From: an uncultured Clostridia bacterium
GTDB lineage: Bacteria; Bacillota_A; Clostridia; TANB77; CAG-508
NCBI GenBank assembly: GCA_944388685.1
Contig: CALXJS010000014.1
Span: 1-31,195 of the forward strand
Direction: 5' to 3'
DNA length: 31,195 bases
Under the pieces are notes generated by a model. That model did no database searches. It was given only the letters and a program-made list of their open reading frames with translations, and was not told the origin of the DNA. Position 1 is the first letter of the stretch, and the number at the start of each line of letters is the position of its first letter. The translations under genes were made by a program, and so were the position numbers. Below, piece after piece: positions 24,605-31,195 of the stretch.

Positions 24605-25113
24605 CTATTTTTCTCTCCTTTTTTCATTCCCTGTGAAACAAAAAGTTTTGTTTTGTTCTTCTTACATTTTAATTTTTACTTTTCAGTAAATACATTTTTG
24701 GATTAGTGCTTAACTATCAATCATTTGTTTTGCGAACATAGTATACATAACTCTTATTTTTTATGTGTCTGCATTCCAAAGTTCGCTATTTTACTGTGTT
24801 TGCTCCGTTTTTGTTCGCCCCTTGTTTACGTTTATTCATTGGTAAATTTTTTTAACTTTGTTGTTCTTTTTTGTTATATAGAAAAAGTTAATTTGTCTAG
24901 TTTTGCTATATTGTAATGGTTTGACTATTTTTATACTGATAACTTTTCTTCATATATGTGTACTCTCTTTTTATGATTTTAATTCTTTTTCTACCACTTA
25001 CCTTTATTTGTTTTTAAAATCCATTTTAACGCGTTTTTTGTGCTTTGGAATAAAGATATATGTTTTTTGATTGTTTTTTGCTTATTTTTTATTTTCATAA
25101 GTAACAAATCAAA
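24605..25113. other. Unexplained ~500-bp gap between mnmG and mnmE
   Basis: I find no credible gene here on either strand. The plus-strand frame at 24725-24916 is Phe/Leu/Cys-rich antisense noise with no ribosome site. The minus strand is A-rich with scattered stops; the short frame starting MNKRKQGANKNG (17 codons, around 24800-24850) lacks a ribosome site. No hairpin-plus-T-run is obvious. It may be a long mnmG leader, decayed gene remnants, or an uncharacterised RNA. Confidence 0.5.
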
Positions 25114-26485
25114 TTATTTTCCTAAACAAAACTTTGAAAAAATTTCATTAATAATATCTTCTGTTACAAATTCACCTGTAATATTTCCTAAATCCTCTAA
25201 AATATCTTTTATATATACTGCTATAACATCTATTGGCATTTTTTGTTGAATCGTTTCTTTCGTTTTACAAACACTTTTTATTGCCTTTTGAATTAAATCT
25301 TTATGTCTAACATTGGTAATAATTAAATCATTGTCTAAATTAATTTCATTTAAATTAAATAACTTTGTTATTTCTGTATATAAATTATCAAGTCCTATAT
25401 TATTTAAAGCTGATATTTCTATAATACTATTTGTAATGGTTTTAAATCTTTTGTCATTTCTTTTTATAACTTGTTGTAAATCGATCTTATTTAAAATAAT
25501 AATGGTTTTTTTACCCTTTATAATTTCTAATATTTCTTCATCTTCTTTGGATAACGGTTTAGATGAATCAAAAATAGCAATAATCAAATCTGCTTCTTTC
25601 GCAATTTCCTTTGATTTATAGATTCCTATCTTTTCTACTTCATCTTTCGCATTTCTTATACCTGCCGTATCGATTAATTGCAATGGAATCCCGTTAATAT
25701 TTACAAATTCCTCTATTGTATCTCTTGTGGTTCCCTCATATTCTGTTACAATAGCCCTATCTTCTTTTAATATTCGATTTAGAAGAGAAGATTTTCCAGC
25801 ATTTGGTTTTCCAATAATTGCTGTTTTTATACCTTCCTTTATTATTTTCCCATTTTCAAAAGACATTTCTAATTTCTTTAATCTTTTTTCTGCATGATTT
25901 AACATTGTCAATACTTGATTATTGGTAACTTCTTCTACATCATATTCTGGATAATCAATTGAAACTTCAATATTTACCATTATATCCATAATTTCTTGTT
26001 TTATCTCTGAAATTTCCTTAGATAATCCACCTTTTAATTGTTTTATACCTGTTTTTACTTCTTTCTCACTTTTGGCATTAATTACATCTATAACAGACTC
26101 TGCTTGAGCCAAATCAATTCTCCCATTTAAAAACGCTCTTTTCGTAAATTCTCCTGGTTCTGCTAATTCCGCACCATTTTTTAAACACAATTCTAATATC
26201 TTTTTTACAATAATATTCCCTCCATGGGAATTAATTTCACACATGTTTTCAGTTGTATAACTTTTAGGTTCTTTAAAATAGGAAACTAACACTTCATCTA
26301 CGATTTTTTCATTTTCTACAATATTTCCATATTTCATCGTATATCCTTTTATATTTTCAATCTCTTCCGGCTTTTTAGGAATAAAGATTTTGTTTAAAAT
26401 CTCAAAACAATTACTACCACTCATTCTGATAATCCCTATTCCTCCAATTCCGCGGAGCCGTAGATATAGAAGCTATCGTACTCAT
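25114..26485 (-). CDS. mnmE: tRNA modification GTPase MnmE (TrmE), apparent frameshift near the 5' end
   Basis: MnmE has an N-terminal THF-binding domain, a helical domain and an inserted GTPase (GKPNAGKSSLLNRIL as G1, DTAGIR as G3, NKID as G4), and ends in the hallmark FCLGK. The uninterrupted frame begins only at 26424 (MSGSNCFEIL), lacking the conserved first ~20 residues. A second frame starting at ATG 26485, with an AGAGGTGA ribosome site, reads MSTIASISTAP and then shifts at CCGCGG (about 26450-26457). Dropping one base there gives STAPGIGGIGIIRMSG, the classic MnmE N-terminus, and a total of about 456 residues, the normal length. So either a sequencing indel or a real frameshift, with possible restart at 26424. 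Confidence 0.93.
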
Positions 26486-26492
26486 AAAAATT

Positions 26493-26524
26493 CACCTCTT
26501 TTTTTCTTCGTAGCTATTATATCA
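26493..26524 (-). promoter_or_regulatory. mnmE promoter (extended -10) and ribosome binding site
   Basis: On the minus strand TGATATAAT (TATAAT at 26516-26521) is an extended -10. A perfect TTGACA (26530-26535) lies only 8 nt upstream, too close to pair with it. AGAGGTGA around 26493-26500 is the ribosome site for the ATG at 26485, supporting that start over 26424. Confidence 0.6.
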
Positions 26525-26553
26525 TATTATGTCAATTTTTAAAAGATTTTCGC

Positions 26554-26616
26554 AAAAAAAAAGAGCAAAGATTTCTTTTTTTACGCCTTTCCGTTGTAAA
26601 AAGTAATCTTTGCCCT
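26554..26616 (-). terminator. Terminator after jag
   Basis: On the minus strand AGGGCAAAGATTACTTTTTAC pairs (with a few bulges) with GTAAAAAAG-AAATCTTTGCTCT around an ACGGAAAGGC-type loop, followed by nine Ts. It ends the rpmH-to-jag transcript just before the mnmE promoter. Confidence 0.88.
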
Positions 26617-26624
26617 TACTTTTT

Positions 26625-27323
26625 TTATTTATTTCTTTTTAAAGAAACAACGATTCTTCTATTTGGTTCTTCCCCAATGCTTTCTGTCTCTACTTTGCTA
26701 TTTTGTTGTAATGCACTATGAATTATTTTTCTTTCATATGCTTGCATTGGTTCTAATTTAACCGGTTTTCTTGTTCTAATTACTGTTTTTGCTACTTTTT
26801 GTGCTAATTCTTCTAATGTTTTTTCTCTTTTTTCTTTATATCCTTCTATATCTAAGATAACTCTAACTTTTTTATCAATTCCTTTTCCTGCAATTGCAGA
26901 TAATATATTTTGAAATGCATATAGCGTTTCTCCCCTATATCCTATTAAAAATCCTAGATTTTTGTTTAAAATTTCTATGTTTAAGCCTTGTTCATTTTTT
27001 ATTATATTATATTTTGTTTCTTCTGGTAATTCTTTCAACAATTCTTCCATAAATGTTTTTACATTTTCTTCTGCTTTATTTTGTTCTTCTTTACTTAATT
27101 CAATAATTTTTTTGGTTTTTATTTCTTTTTTTTCATGAACTTCTTCTTTTAGTTTCATTTCTACCTTAACAACTCTAGGTGTTAATATACTGAAAAAACT
27201 TCTTTTTTCCTCATTTTCTAACACTTTTATTTCTACTTTATCTTTTGAAACTCTTAATTCTTTTAATCCCTTTTCTATTGCTTCATTTGTCGTTTTTCCT
27301 TCTGAAATAATCGTCTTTTCCAT
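26625..27323 (-). CDS. jag: RNA-binding protein Jag/KhpB (SpoIIIJ-associated)
   Basis: The 232-residue product has the three-part Jag layout: an N-terminal Jag_N domain (about 1-52), a Lys/Glu-rich linker, a KH domain with FLIGYRGETLYAFQNIL (about 125-170), and a C-terminal R3H domain (RKPVKLEPMQAYERKIIHSAL, SIGEEPNRRIVV). It is an RNA-binding protein that partners KhpA in regulating cell division and envelope genes in Bacillota. It follows yidC by 4 bp, the usual order. Confidence 0.95.
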   Translation of the reverse strand: MEKTIISEGKTTNEAIEKGLKELRVSKDKVEIKVLENEEKRSFFSILTPRVVKVEMKLKEEVHEKKEIKTKKIIELSKEEQNKAEENVKTFMEELLKELPEETKYNIIKNEQGLNIEILNKNLGFLIGYRGETLYAFQNILSAIAGKGIDKKVRVILDIEGYKEKREKTLEELAQKVAKTVIRTRKPVKLEPMQAYERKIIHSALQQNSKVETESIGEEPNRRIVVSLKRNK

Positions 27324-27327
27324 CAGT

Positions 27328-28221
27328 CTACTCCTCCTCAGATTTTATTACTTTATTTAAAACTAATCTCTCAATAATCATTAAAATATTGTTTGTTAAC
27401 CAATATAAAGCCAATCCTAATGGTGCAATAATTGCTACAGATACAGACATCAATGGCATAAACCAAGACATCATTTTATTTGTTTGCATAATTGCTTCTA
27501 ATTCGTCTGATTCTTTTTCAGGAATTAATTCTTTTCCTGTCGTTTCATCTATTGGAATATTTTTCTTTTCTTTTTGTTTTTGTTGCATTGCTGTTGACAA
27601 TTTAATAGATACAAATGAAGATAAAATATATAAGACTGGTATAATATACACCGTATAATCTGTCAAGTTTTGTTGTGGTACTTTACTTAAATCCAATCCT
27701 AAGAAATTCATTTGAAGATTTGCTTTATCAATATATTCATCTTCTGGATTTTGTTCTTTTAAGAAATTATATTCTCTTATAATGTCTATTTCAGGATAAA
27801 CATTGCTTACGGATTTACCGCTTTCCTGTAATTGTTTTACATAATTATTTATATTCTCTGTTGGTATTTTCTGCATATATGTTAAAGGTGATCTTACTAA
27901 ATAGAATATAGAAAATAATAAAACAATTTGAATAATTGCTGTTAAACATCCACTGAATGGACTCATTTTTTCTGTTTTGTAAAGTTCCATTACTTCTTGA
28001 TTCATTTTTTCTGGATTATTTTTATATTTAAATTGAATAATCTTCATTTTCTCTTGTATTTTTGCTGTTTTTTTCATTGTTTTTTGTTGCTTCACAGAAA
28101 AAGGAATAAATAATAATTTTATAACAAGTGTAAAAAATATAATTGCCAGTCCATAGTTATTTATAAAACCATAAATAAATTCTAATAAATAACCAAAAAT
28201 ATTTGCAAAAAATTGAAACAT
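27328..28221 (-). CDS. yidC: Membrane protein insertase YidC (OxaI/SpoIIIJ)
   Basis: The 297-residue product has the conserved OxaI/YidC core: a hydrophobic N-terminal segment, LAIIFFTLVIKLLFIPFSVKQQ followed by the Lys-rich cytoplasmic coiled-coil hairpin, SPFSGCLTAIIQIVLLFSIFYL, and C-terminal spans (VYIIPVLYILSSFVSI, MSWFMPLMSVSVAIIAPLGLALYW). It lacks the large periplasmic domain of proteobacterial YidC, as expected in Gram-positives. No lipobox Cys is evident at the N-terminus. It inserts and folds membrane proteins with or without SecYEG. It lies between yidD (18 bp) and jag (4 bp). Confidence 0.95.
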   Translation of the reverse strand: MFQFFANIFGYLLEFIYGFINNYGLAIIFFTLVIKLLFIPFSVKQQKTMKKTAKIQEKMKIIQFKYKNNPEKMNQEVMELYKTEKMSPFSGCLTAIIQIVLLFSIFYLVRSPLTYMQKIPTENINNYVKQLQESGKSVSNVYPEIDIIREYNFLKEQNPEDEYIDKANLQMNFLGLDLSKVPQQNLTDYTVYIIPVLYILSSFVSIKLSTAMQQKQKEKKNIPIDETTGKELIPEKESDELEAIMQTNKMMSWFMPLMSVSVAIIAPLGLALYWLTNNILMIIERLVLNKVIKSEEE

Positions 28222-28239
28222 GAATATATCCTCCTAGTT

Positions 28240-28458
28240 TTACTTTAACGGATCATAACCCCCTTTTGAAAATGGATTACATTTCAAAAGTCTTTTTACT
28301 GCTAGAAAACAGCCTTTTATTAAACCGTATTTTTCTAATGCCTGTTTTGCATATTCTGAACATGTTGGATAATATTTGCATCTTATGTTTTTTTGTTCCA
28401 ACCAATAGGAAACATGCTTTTGATAAAATTCAATTAAAAAAATAAGTATTTTTTTCAT
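28240..28458 (-). CDS. yidD: Membrane protein insertion efficiency factor YidD
   Basis: The 72-residue product has the family pattern: an amphipathic N-terminal helix, [21 protein letters not shown] with two conserved Cys, [16 protein letters not shown] with a third. YidD is a small cytoplasmic-face protein that assists YidC. It starts one base after the rnpA stop codon, so the genes are likely coupled. Confidence 0.94.
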   Translation of the reverse strand: MKKILIFLIEFYQKHVSYWLEQKNIRCKYYPTCSEYAKQALEKYGLIKGCFLAVKRLLKCNPFSKGGYDPLK

Positions 28459-28459
28459 T

Positions 28460-28807
28460 CTAATCCTCTAAAAAAATTTTTGCTTCTCCAAAAATTTTTT
28501 TTATATCTTTTTCCACATTCTGATAACAAGCTTGTCTTATATCTACTTTTCTTTTCCATAAAAATACGATTGTATAACCTGTCTTTATTTGTTTTTCAAT
28601 GTTTTTATAATTTTCTCTTATGATTCTTTTTATGTAATTTCTTTTAACAGCTTTACCTATTTTAGAACTTATTGCAATTCCCAAAAAATTAATGTTTTTA
28701 TTATTTCTCTTCATAAAAACTTCTATTGTTTTTCCAGAATAATACGTTCCTTTTCTTAAAACATTTCCAAACTCATAATTTTTTTTTAACATTTTTGTTT
28801 TTTTCAT
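28460..28807 (-). CDS. rnpA: Ribonuclease P protein component RnpA
   Basis: The 115-residue product contains the RNR motif region [17 protein letters not shown] and basic residues throughout, normal for the protein cofactor that helps the RnpB ribozyme remove 5' leaders from pre-tRNAs. An AAGGAG site precedes ATG 28807. It lies between rpmH and yidD, as in nearly all bacteria. Confidence 0.94.
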   Translation of the reverse strand: MKKTKMLKKNYEFGNVLRKGTYYSGKTIEVFMKRNNKNINFLGIAISSKIGKAVKRNYIKRIIRENYKNIEKQIKTGYTIVFLWKRKVDIRQACYQNVEKDIKKIFGEAKIFLED

Positions 28808-28862
28808 TCTTTCAAGCTCCTTCCCCTAAAAAAATGAAAAAAGATATTATATTAGTTATGCT

Positions 28863-28890
28863 AAAAGGCTCGCTTTTCTAGCGGCCTTTT
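28863..28890 (-). other. Hairpin between rpmH and rnpA
   Basis: On the minus strand AAAAGGC and GCCTTTT pair around a 14-nt loop that can itself pair GC/GC. Only four Ts follow, so it is at best an attenuator or a processing site that would make rpmH mRNA more abundant than rnpA mRNA. Confidence 0.45.
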
Positions 28891-28919
28891 AATAATTTTT
28901 CATATATTAAAACTCTCTA

Positions 28920-29054
28920 TTAAGCACTTAATTTTTTTCTACCTTTTGCTCTTCTTGCTTTTAATATATTTTGTCCTGATCTTGTTTTCATTCTTTTCAT
29001 AAATCCATGTTCTTTCTTTTCTTGTCTAGTTTTTGGTTGAAATGTTCTTTTCAT
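28920..29054 (-). CDS. rpmH: 50S ribosomal protein L34
   Basis: A 44-residue frame starts [18 protein letters not shown], runs through [13 protein letters not shown] and ends [11 protein letters not shown], an unmistakable L34. An AGGAGGTG site lies just before ATG 29054. It is the gene next to oriC, with a strong TTGACA/TATAAT promoter. Slightly unusual is QEKKEHGF where many L34s have RKRSHGF. Confidence 0.97.
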   Translation of the reverse strand: MKRTFQPKTRQEKKEHGFMKRMKTRSGQNILKARRAKGRKKLSA

Positions 29055-29126
29055 ACTTAGCACCTCCTATTGTTTATATATAAATTCCTTAATGGAAATT
29101 ATTTACGAAAATAAATAAGCATATCG

Positions 29127-29156
29127 ATTATACATTAAATTCACTCTAATTGTCAA
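29127..29156 (-). promoter_or_regulatory. rpmH promoter
   Basis: On the minus strand a perfect TTGACA (29151-29156) and a perfect TATAAT (29127-29132) are 18 nt apart, about 70 bp upstream of the L34 start. It is likely to drive rpmH-rnpA-yidD-yidC-jag. Confidence 0.87.
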
Positions 29157-29222
29157 GCAATTTGCACTAATTTTTTATCCTTTTATTAAAATAATGTGGA
29201 TAACTATTTTTTTATTTTTCTA

Positions 29223-29256
29223 GTCTGAACTGTAACAAAATAATCGTTACTATTCA
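29223..29256. repeat. Facing pair of foldback-element end motifs within oriC
   Basis: GTCTGAACTGTAACA (29223-29237) and GTTACTATTCA (29246-29256) match the two ends of the element at 1511-1759, but here the GTAAC/GTTAC ends face each other 9 nt apart. They can form an imperfect hairpin. Either remnants of two elements or an independent oriC structure. Confidence 0.5.
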
Positions 29257-29401
29257 TCATACAAAACTTAGAAAGATAAATATTAATTCTTATTTTTTGT
29301 CAAATTTACTTGTTTTTTGTAATATTTTTGTAAAAAACACTTAGTTTTCCACAGTTTTTTTTAGTGTTTTCCACAATAAAAAAATTTTTTCCACAATTGT
29401 A

Positions 29402-29431
29402 TTGACTTATTTCATATAATTTTGTTATGAT
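29402..29431 (+). promoter_or_regulatory. dnaA promoter
   Basis: TTGACT (29402-29407) and TATGAT (29426-29431) are 18 nt apart; TSS expected near 29438, giving a ~140-nt leader that contains the tandem DnaA boxes, which fits autoregulation. An alternative TATAAT at 29415-29420 lacks a good -35. Confidence 0.68.
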
Positions 29432-29577
29432 ATGAAAAGCATAAAAAATATTCATTTTTTGTTGAAAATACTTAAATTTTTGTTCGTATAAATTTTCTGT
29501 TTCATTACAGAAATGTTACAATATTATCAACATTTGTGGATAACTTTGTGGATAACTTTTTTAGAAAGGATGATAAA

Positions 29578-30927
29578 ATGGCAATCGATAAAGAAGAATT
29601 AGTTGCAAAAATAAAAGAACTATTAAAACCAGAAGTAACAAAAATATCTTATGATACCTGGATTTTACCTTTAGACATAAGAAGTATTGATGGCGATAAT
29701 ATTGTTTTTACAACCATTTCAGAATTTCAAAAAGATTTTATAGAAAATAAATATAGAAGTTTAATTTTTAACACTTTACGTTATATAACAAATAAAGATT
29801 GGACTTTTTCTGTTATTGATTTATCTAAGGAAGACCAAACAGATGGTACTGTTATCAAAGATACATCAATGGCTACATCAGCAGAAGTAGAAACAAATAA
29901 ATCAACCTTAAATCCTAAATATACTTTTGAAACTTTTGTTGTTGGAAATAGTAATAGATTTGCTCATGCTGCTGCTTTAGCTGTAGGAAATGAACCTGGA
30001 AAAGCCTACAATCCGTTATTCTTATATGGAGGAGTTGGGTTAGGAAAAACACACTTAATGCATGCAATTGGAAATCGTATTTTAGAAAATAGTTCAAATA
30101 CGAATGTTTTATATGTTACTTCAGAAAAATTCACTAATCAATTAATTAATGCAATTAAAGACAATAAGAATGAAGTTTTTCGTAACAGATACAGAAGTAT
30201 TGATGTTCTTCTAATAGATGATATTCAATTTATAGCAGGAAAAGAAAGAGTTCAGGAGGAATTTTTCCATACCTTTAATTCTTTATATGAAGACGGAAAG
30301 CAAATTATCATTTCTAGTGATAAACCACCTAGAGATATTCAATTCTTAGAGGATAGGCTAAAATCAAGATTTGAATGGGGATTACTTGCAGATATTTCTT
30401 GTCCTGATTATGAAACACGTTTAGCAATATTAAGAAAAAAAGCACAGGATGAAAACATTCTAATCGATGATTTTATTTTATCTGATATAGCAAATAAAAT
30501 CGATTCAAACATTAGGGAATTAGAAGGTGTTTTTAACAAAATTGTTGCAAGAGCTTCTTTAATTCACAGCCCAATTACCATTGAATTGGCAGAAAATATT
30601 ATAAATGAATTTAAATACGAGAGTGAAAAAGTAATTTCTTGTGACTTCATAAAAGAAACTGTAGCCAAATATTTTAGTATTGATAAAAACGACTTATCAG
30701 GAAATAAGAGATCAAATGATATTGCTTTTCCTAGACAAATTGCTATGTATCTTTGCAGAGAAGTTGCAAACATGTCTTTTCCACAGATTGGTGTGGATTT
30801 TGGGGGAAGAGATCATTCCACTGTTATGCATGCTTGTAAAAAAATAGAAAAAGAAGTAAAAGAAAAAAATAATACAAAATTAATTGTGGATAGTGTGAAA
30901 AATATAATTATAAATGGAAAACAATAA
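29578..30927 (+). CDS. dnaA: Chromosomal replication initiator protein DnaA
   Basis: From ATG 29578 (MAIDKEELVAKI; AGAAAGGAT site upstream) the product is 449 residues, normal for DnaA. A longer frame from GTG 29536 would begin inside a DnaA box and adds an unlikely 14 residues. Domain I (about 1-80, YDTWILPL), a short linker, AAA+ domain III with Walker A GGVGLGKT (residues 151-158) and Walker B LLIDDIQF, and domain IV with the DnaA signature GGRDHSTVMHACKKIE are all present. It binds DnaA boxes as an ATP form and melts oriC. It is flanked by box clusters on both sides. Confidence 0.98.
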   Translation: MAIDKEELVAKIKELLKPEVTKISYDTWILPLDIRSIDGDNIVFTTISEFQKDFIENKYRSLIFNTLRYITNKDWTFSVIDLSKEDQTDGTVIKDTSMATSAEVETNKSTLNPKYTFETFVVGNSNRFAHAAALAVGNEPGKAYNPLFLYGGVGLGKTHLMHAIGNRILENSSNTNVLYVTSEKFTNQLINAIKDNKNEVFRNRYRSIDVLLIDDIQFIAGKERVQEEFFHTFNSLYEDGKQIIISSDKPPRDIQFLEDRLKSRFEWGLLADISCPDYETRLAILRKKAQDENILIDDFILSDIANKIDSNIRELEGVFNKIVARASLIHSPITIELAENIINEFKYESEKVISCDFIKETVAKYFSIDKNDLSGNKRSNDIAFPRQIAMYLCREVANMSFPQIGVDFGGRDHSTVMHACKKIEKEVKEKNNTKLIVDSVKNIIINGKQ

Positions 30928-31195
30928 GAAATTTGCACATTGAAAATACATTTTTGAAATTTGTGTTTGATAGAAAGTTTGTTCTTAAAAAGATAATCTT
31001 TCTATTCTTACGGAATAGCTAAAAAGAATATCCACAGCTTCATGTTAATAAGCTGTTAAAAATTTGTTTATAACTAACTTTTACACAATTGTAACAAAAA
31101 GATGTGGATTATTTTTTAAGTTTTCCACTAAATTATAAACAGTAATTTTACTAGGGATTGTAACTATCAACATAGTTTTCCACAGTTTCCACAAT
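30928..31195. other. oriC, downstream part (dnaA-dnaN intergenic region, runs off the window)
   Basis: DnaA-box-like sites lie at 31028-31036 (ATATCCACA), 31103-31111 (TGTGGATTA), 31121-31129 (TTTTCCACT), 31176-31184 (TTTTCCACA) and 31185-31193 (GTTTCCACA). A short hairpin ACAGCTT/AAGCTGT (31034-31056) overlaps the first. No ORF is seen; dnaN is expected beyond the edge. This is the second half of a bipartite Bacillota-type origin. Confidence 0.8.

Larger units (their letters stand above)
29055..29577. other. oriC, upstream part (rpmH-dnaA intergenic region) with DnaA boxes
   Basis: Three perfect DnaA boxes on the minus strand (TGTGGATAA) lie at 29195-29203, 29535-29543 and 29547-29555, the last two as a 12-bp-spaced tandem just before dnaA. 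One-mismatch boxes TTTTCCACA lie at 29345-29353, 29367-29375 and 29387-29395. The surrounding sequence is very AT-rich. Outward promoters for rpmH (left) and dnaA (right) are both here. The tandem boxes next to the dnaA start may also serve autoregulation. Confidence 0.88.

Noticed and set aside
24622..24640. Possible parS site (CTGTGAAACA)
   Set aside because: Only half of the palindrome is present; the left half does not match TGTTTCAC.
24725..24916. 63-codon plus-strand frame in the mnmG-mnmE gap
   Set aside because: Phe/Cys/Leu-rich composition typical of random T-rich sequence and no ribosome site.
26516..26535. TTGACA plus TATAAT as a strong mnmE promoter
   Set aside because: The spacing is only 8 nt; only the extended -10 is credible.
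29536..29577. Upstream GTG start for dnaA
   Set aside because: It lies inside a perfect DnaA box with no ribosome site; ATG 29578 has a good site and gives the usual N-terminus.

Overview
The window is AT-rich bacterial DNA (GC very low by eye). It carries the replication-origin gene order typical of low-GC Bacillota: mnmG/rsmG, soj(parA)-spo0J(parB), mnmE, jag, yidC, yidD, rnpA, rpmH, oriC, dnaA. A DUF4446 gene beside parB and a large 2-hydroxyacyl-CoA dehydratase activase-type protein suggest an anaerobic, probably uncultivated Clostridia-like organism. Nearly all genes left of oriC lie on the minus strand, co-oriented with replication moving away from the origin.

Layout from left to right. 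(1) 1-1337 is the 3' part of an activase-related gene with a terminator. (2) 1504-1766 is a 249-bp foldback (MITE-like) element flanked by a 7-bp direct repeat. (3) 1799-2121 holds a promoter, two tRNA-Ser genes (UGA and GCU) and a bidirectional terminator. (4) 2120-18989 is a roughly 17-kb minus-strand cluster coding for a Gram-positive-style type IV secretion machine. (5) 19125-19475 is a lone plus-strand membrane-protein gene of clearly higher GC. (6) 19519-22594 contains DUF4446, ParB, ParA and RsmG. (7) 22730-26485 contains MnmG, an unexplained ~500-bp gap, and an MnmE gene whose 5' end appears frameshifted. (8) 26625-29054 is the jag-yidC-yidD-rnpA-rpmH set. (9) 29055-31195 is a bipartite oriC with DnaA boxes on both sides of dnaA.

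The secretion cluster is the main point of interest. Its units are: two large soluble charged proteins of unknown function (492 and 291 aa); three tandem VirB2/TrbC-like two-helix pilins; then an operon-like run encoding a PrgI/VirB3-like protein, a membrane-anchored VirB4-N-terminus-like protein, the VirB4 ATPase, a polytopic VirB6/TrbL-like protein with a long repeat-rich tail, an NTF2-like membrane protein, a membrane stub, a two-domain peptidoglycan hydrolase (phage-tail-lysozyme plus NlpC/P60), a second NTF2-like membrane protein, and a membrane-anchored J-domain protein. I see no relaxase, VirD4/TcpA coupling protein, integrase or att repeats in the window. The machine therefore looks like a chromosomally resident secretion or pilus apparatus next to the origin rather than an obvious conjugative element. 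That is inference: missing parts could lie outside the window.

Two apparent frameshifts (G5 run near 6947; CCGCGG near 26452) should be checked against reads before any biological reading.
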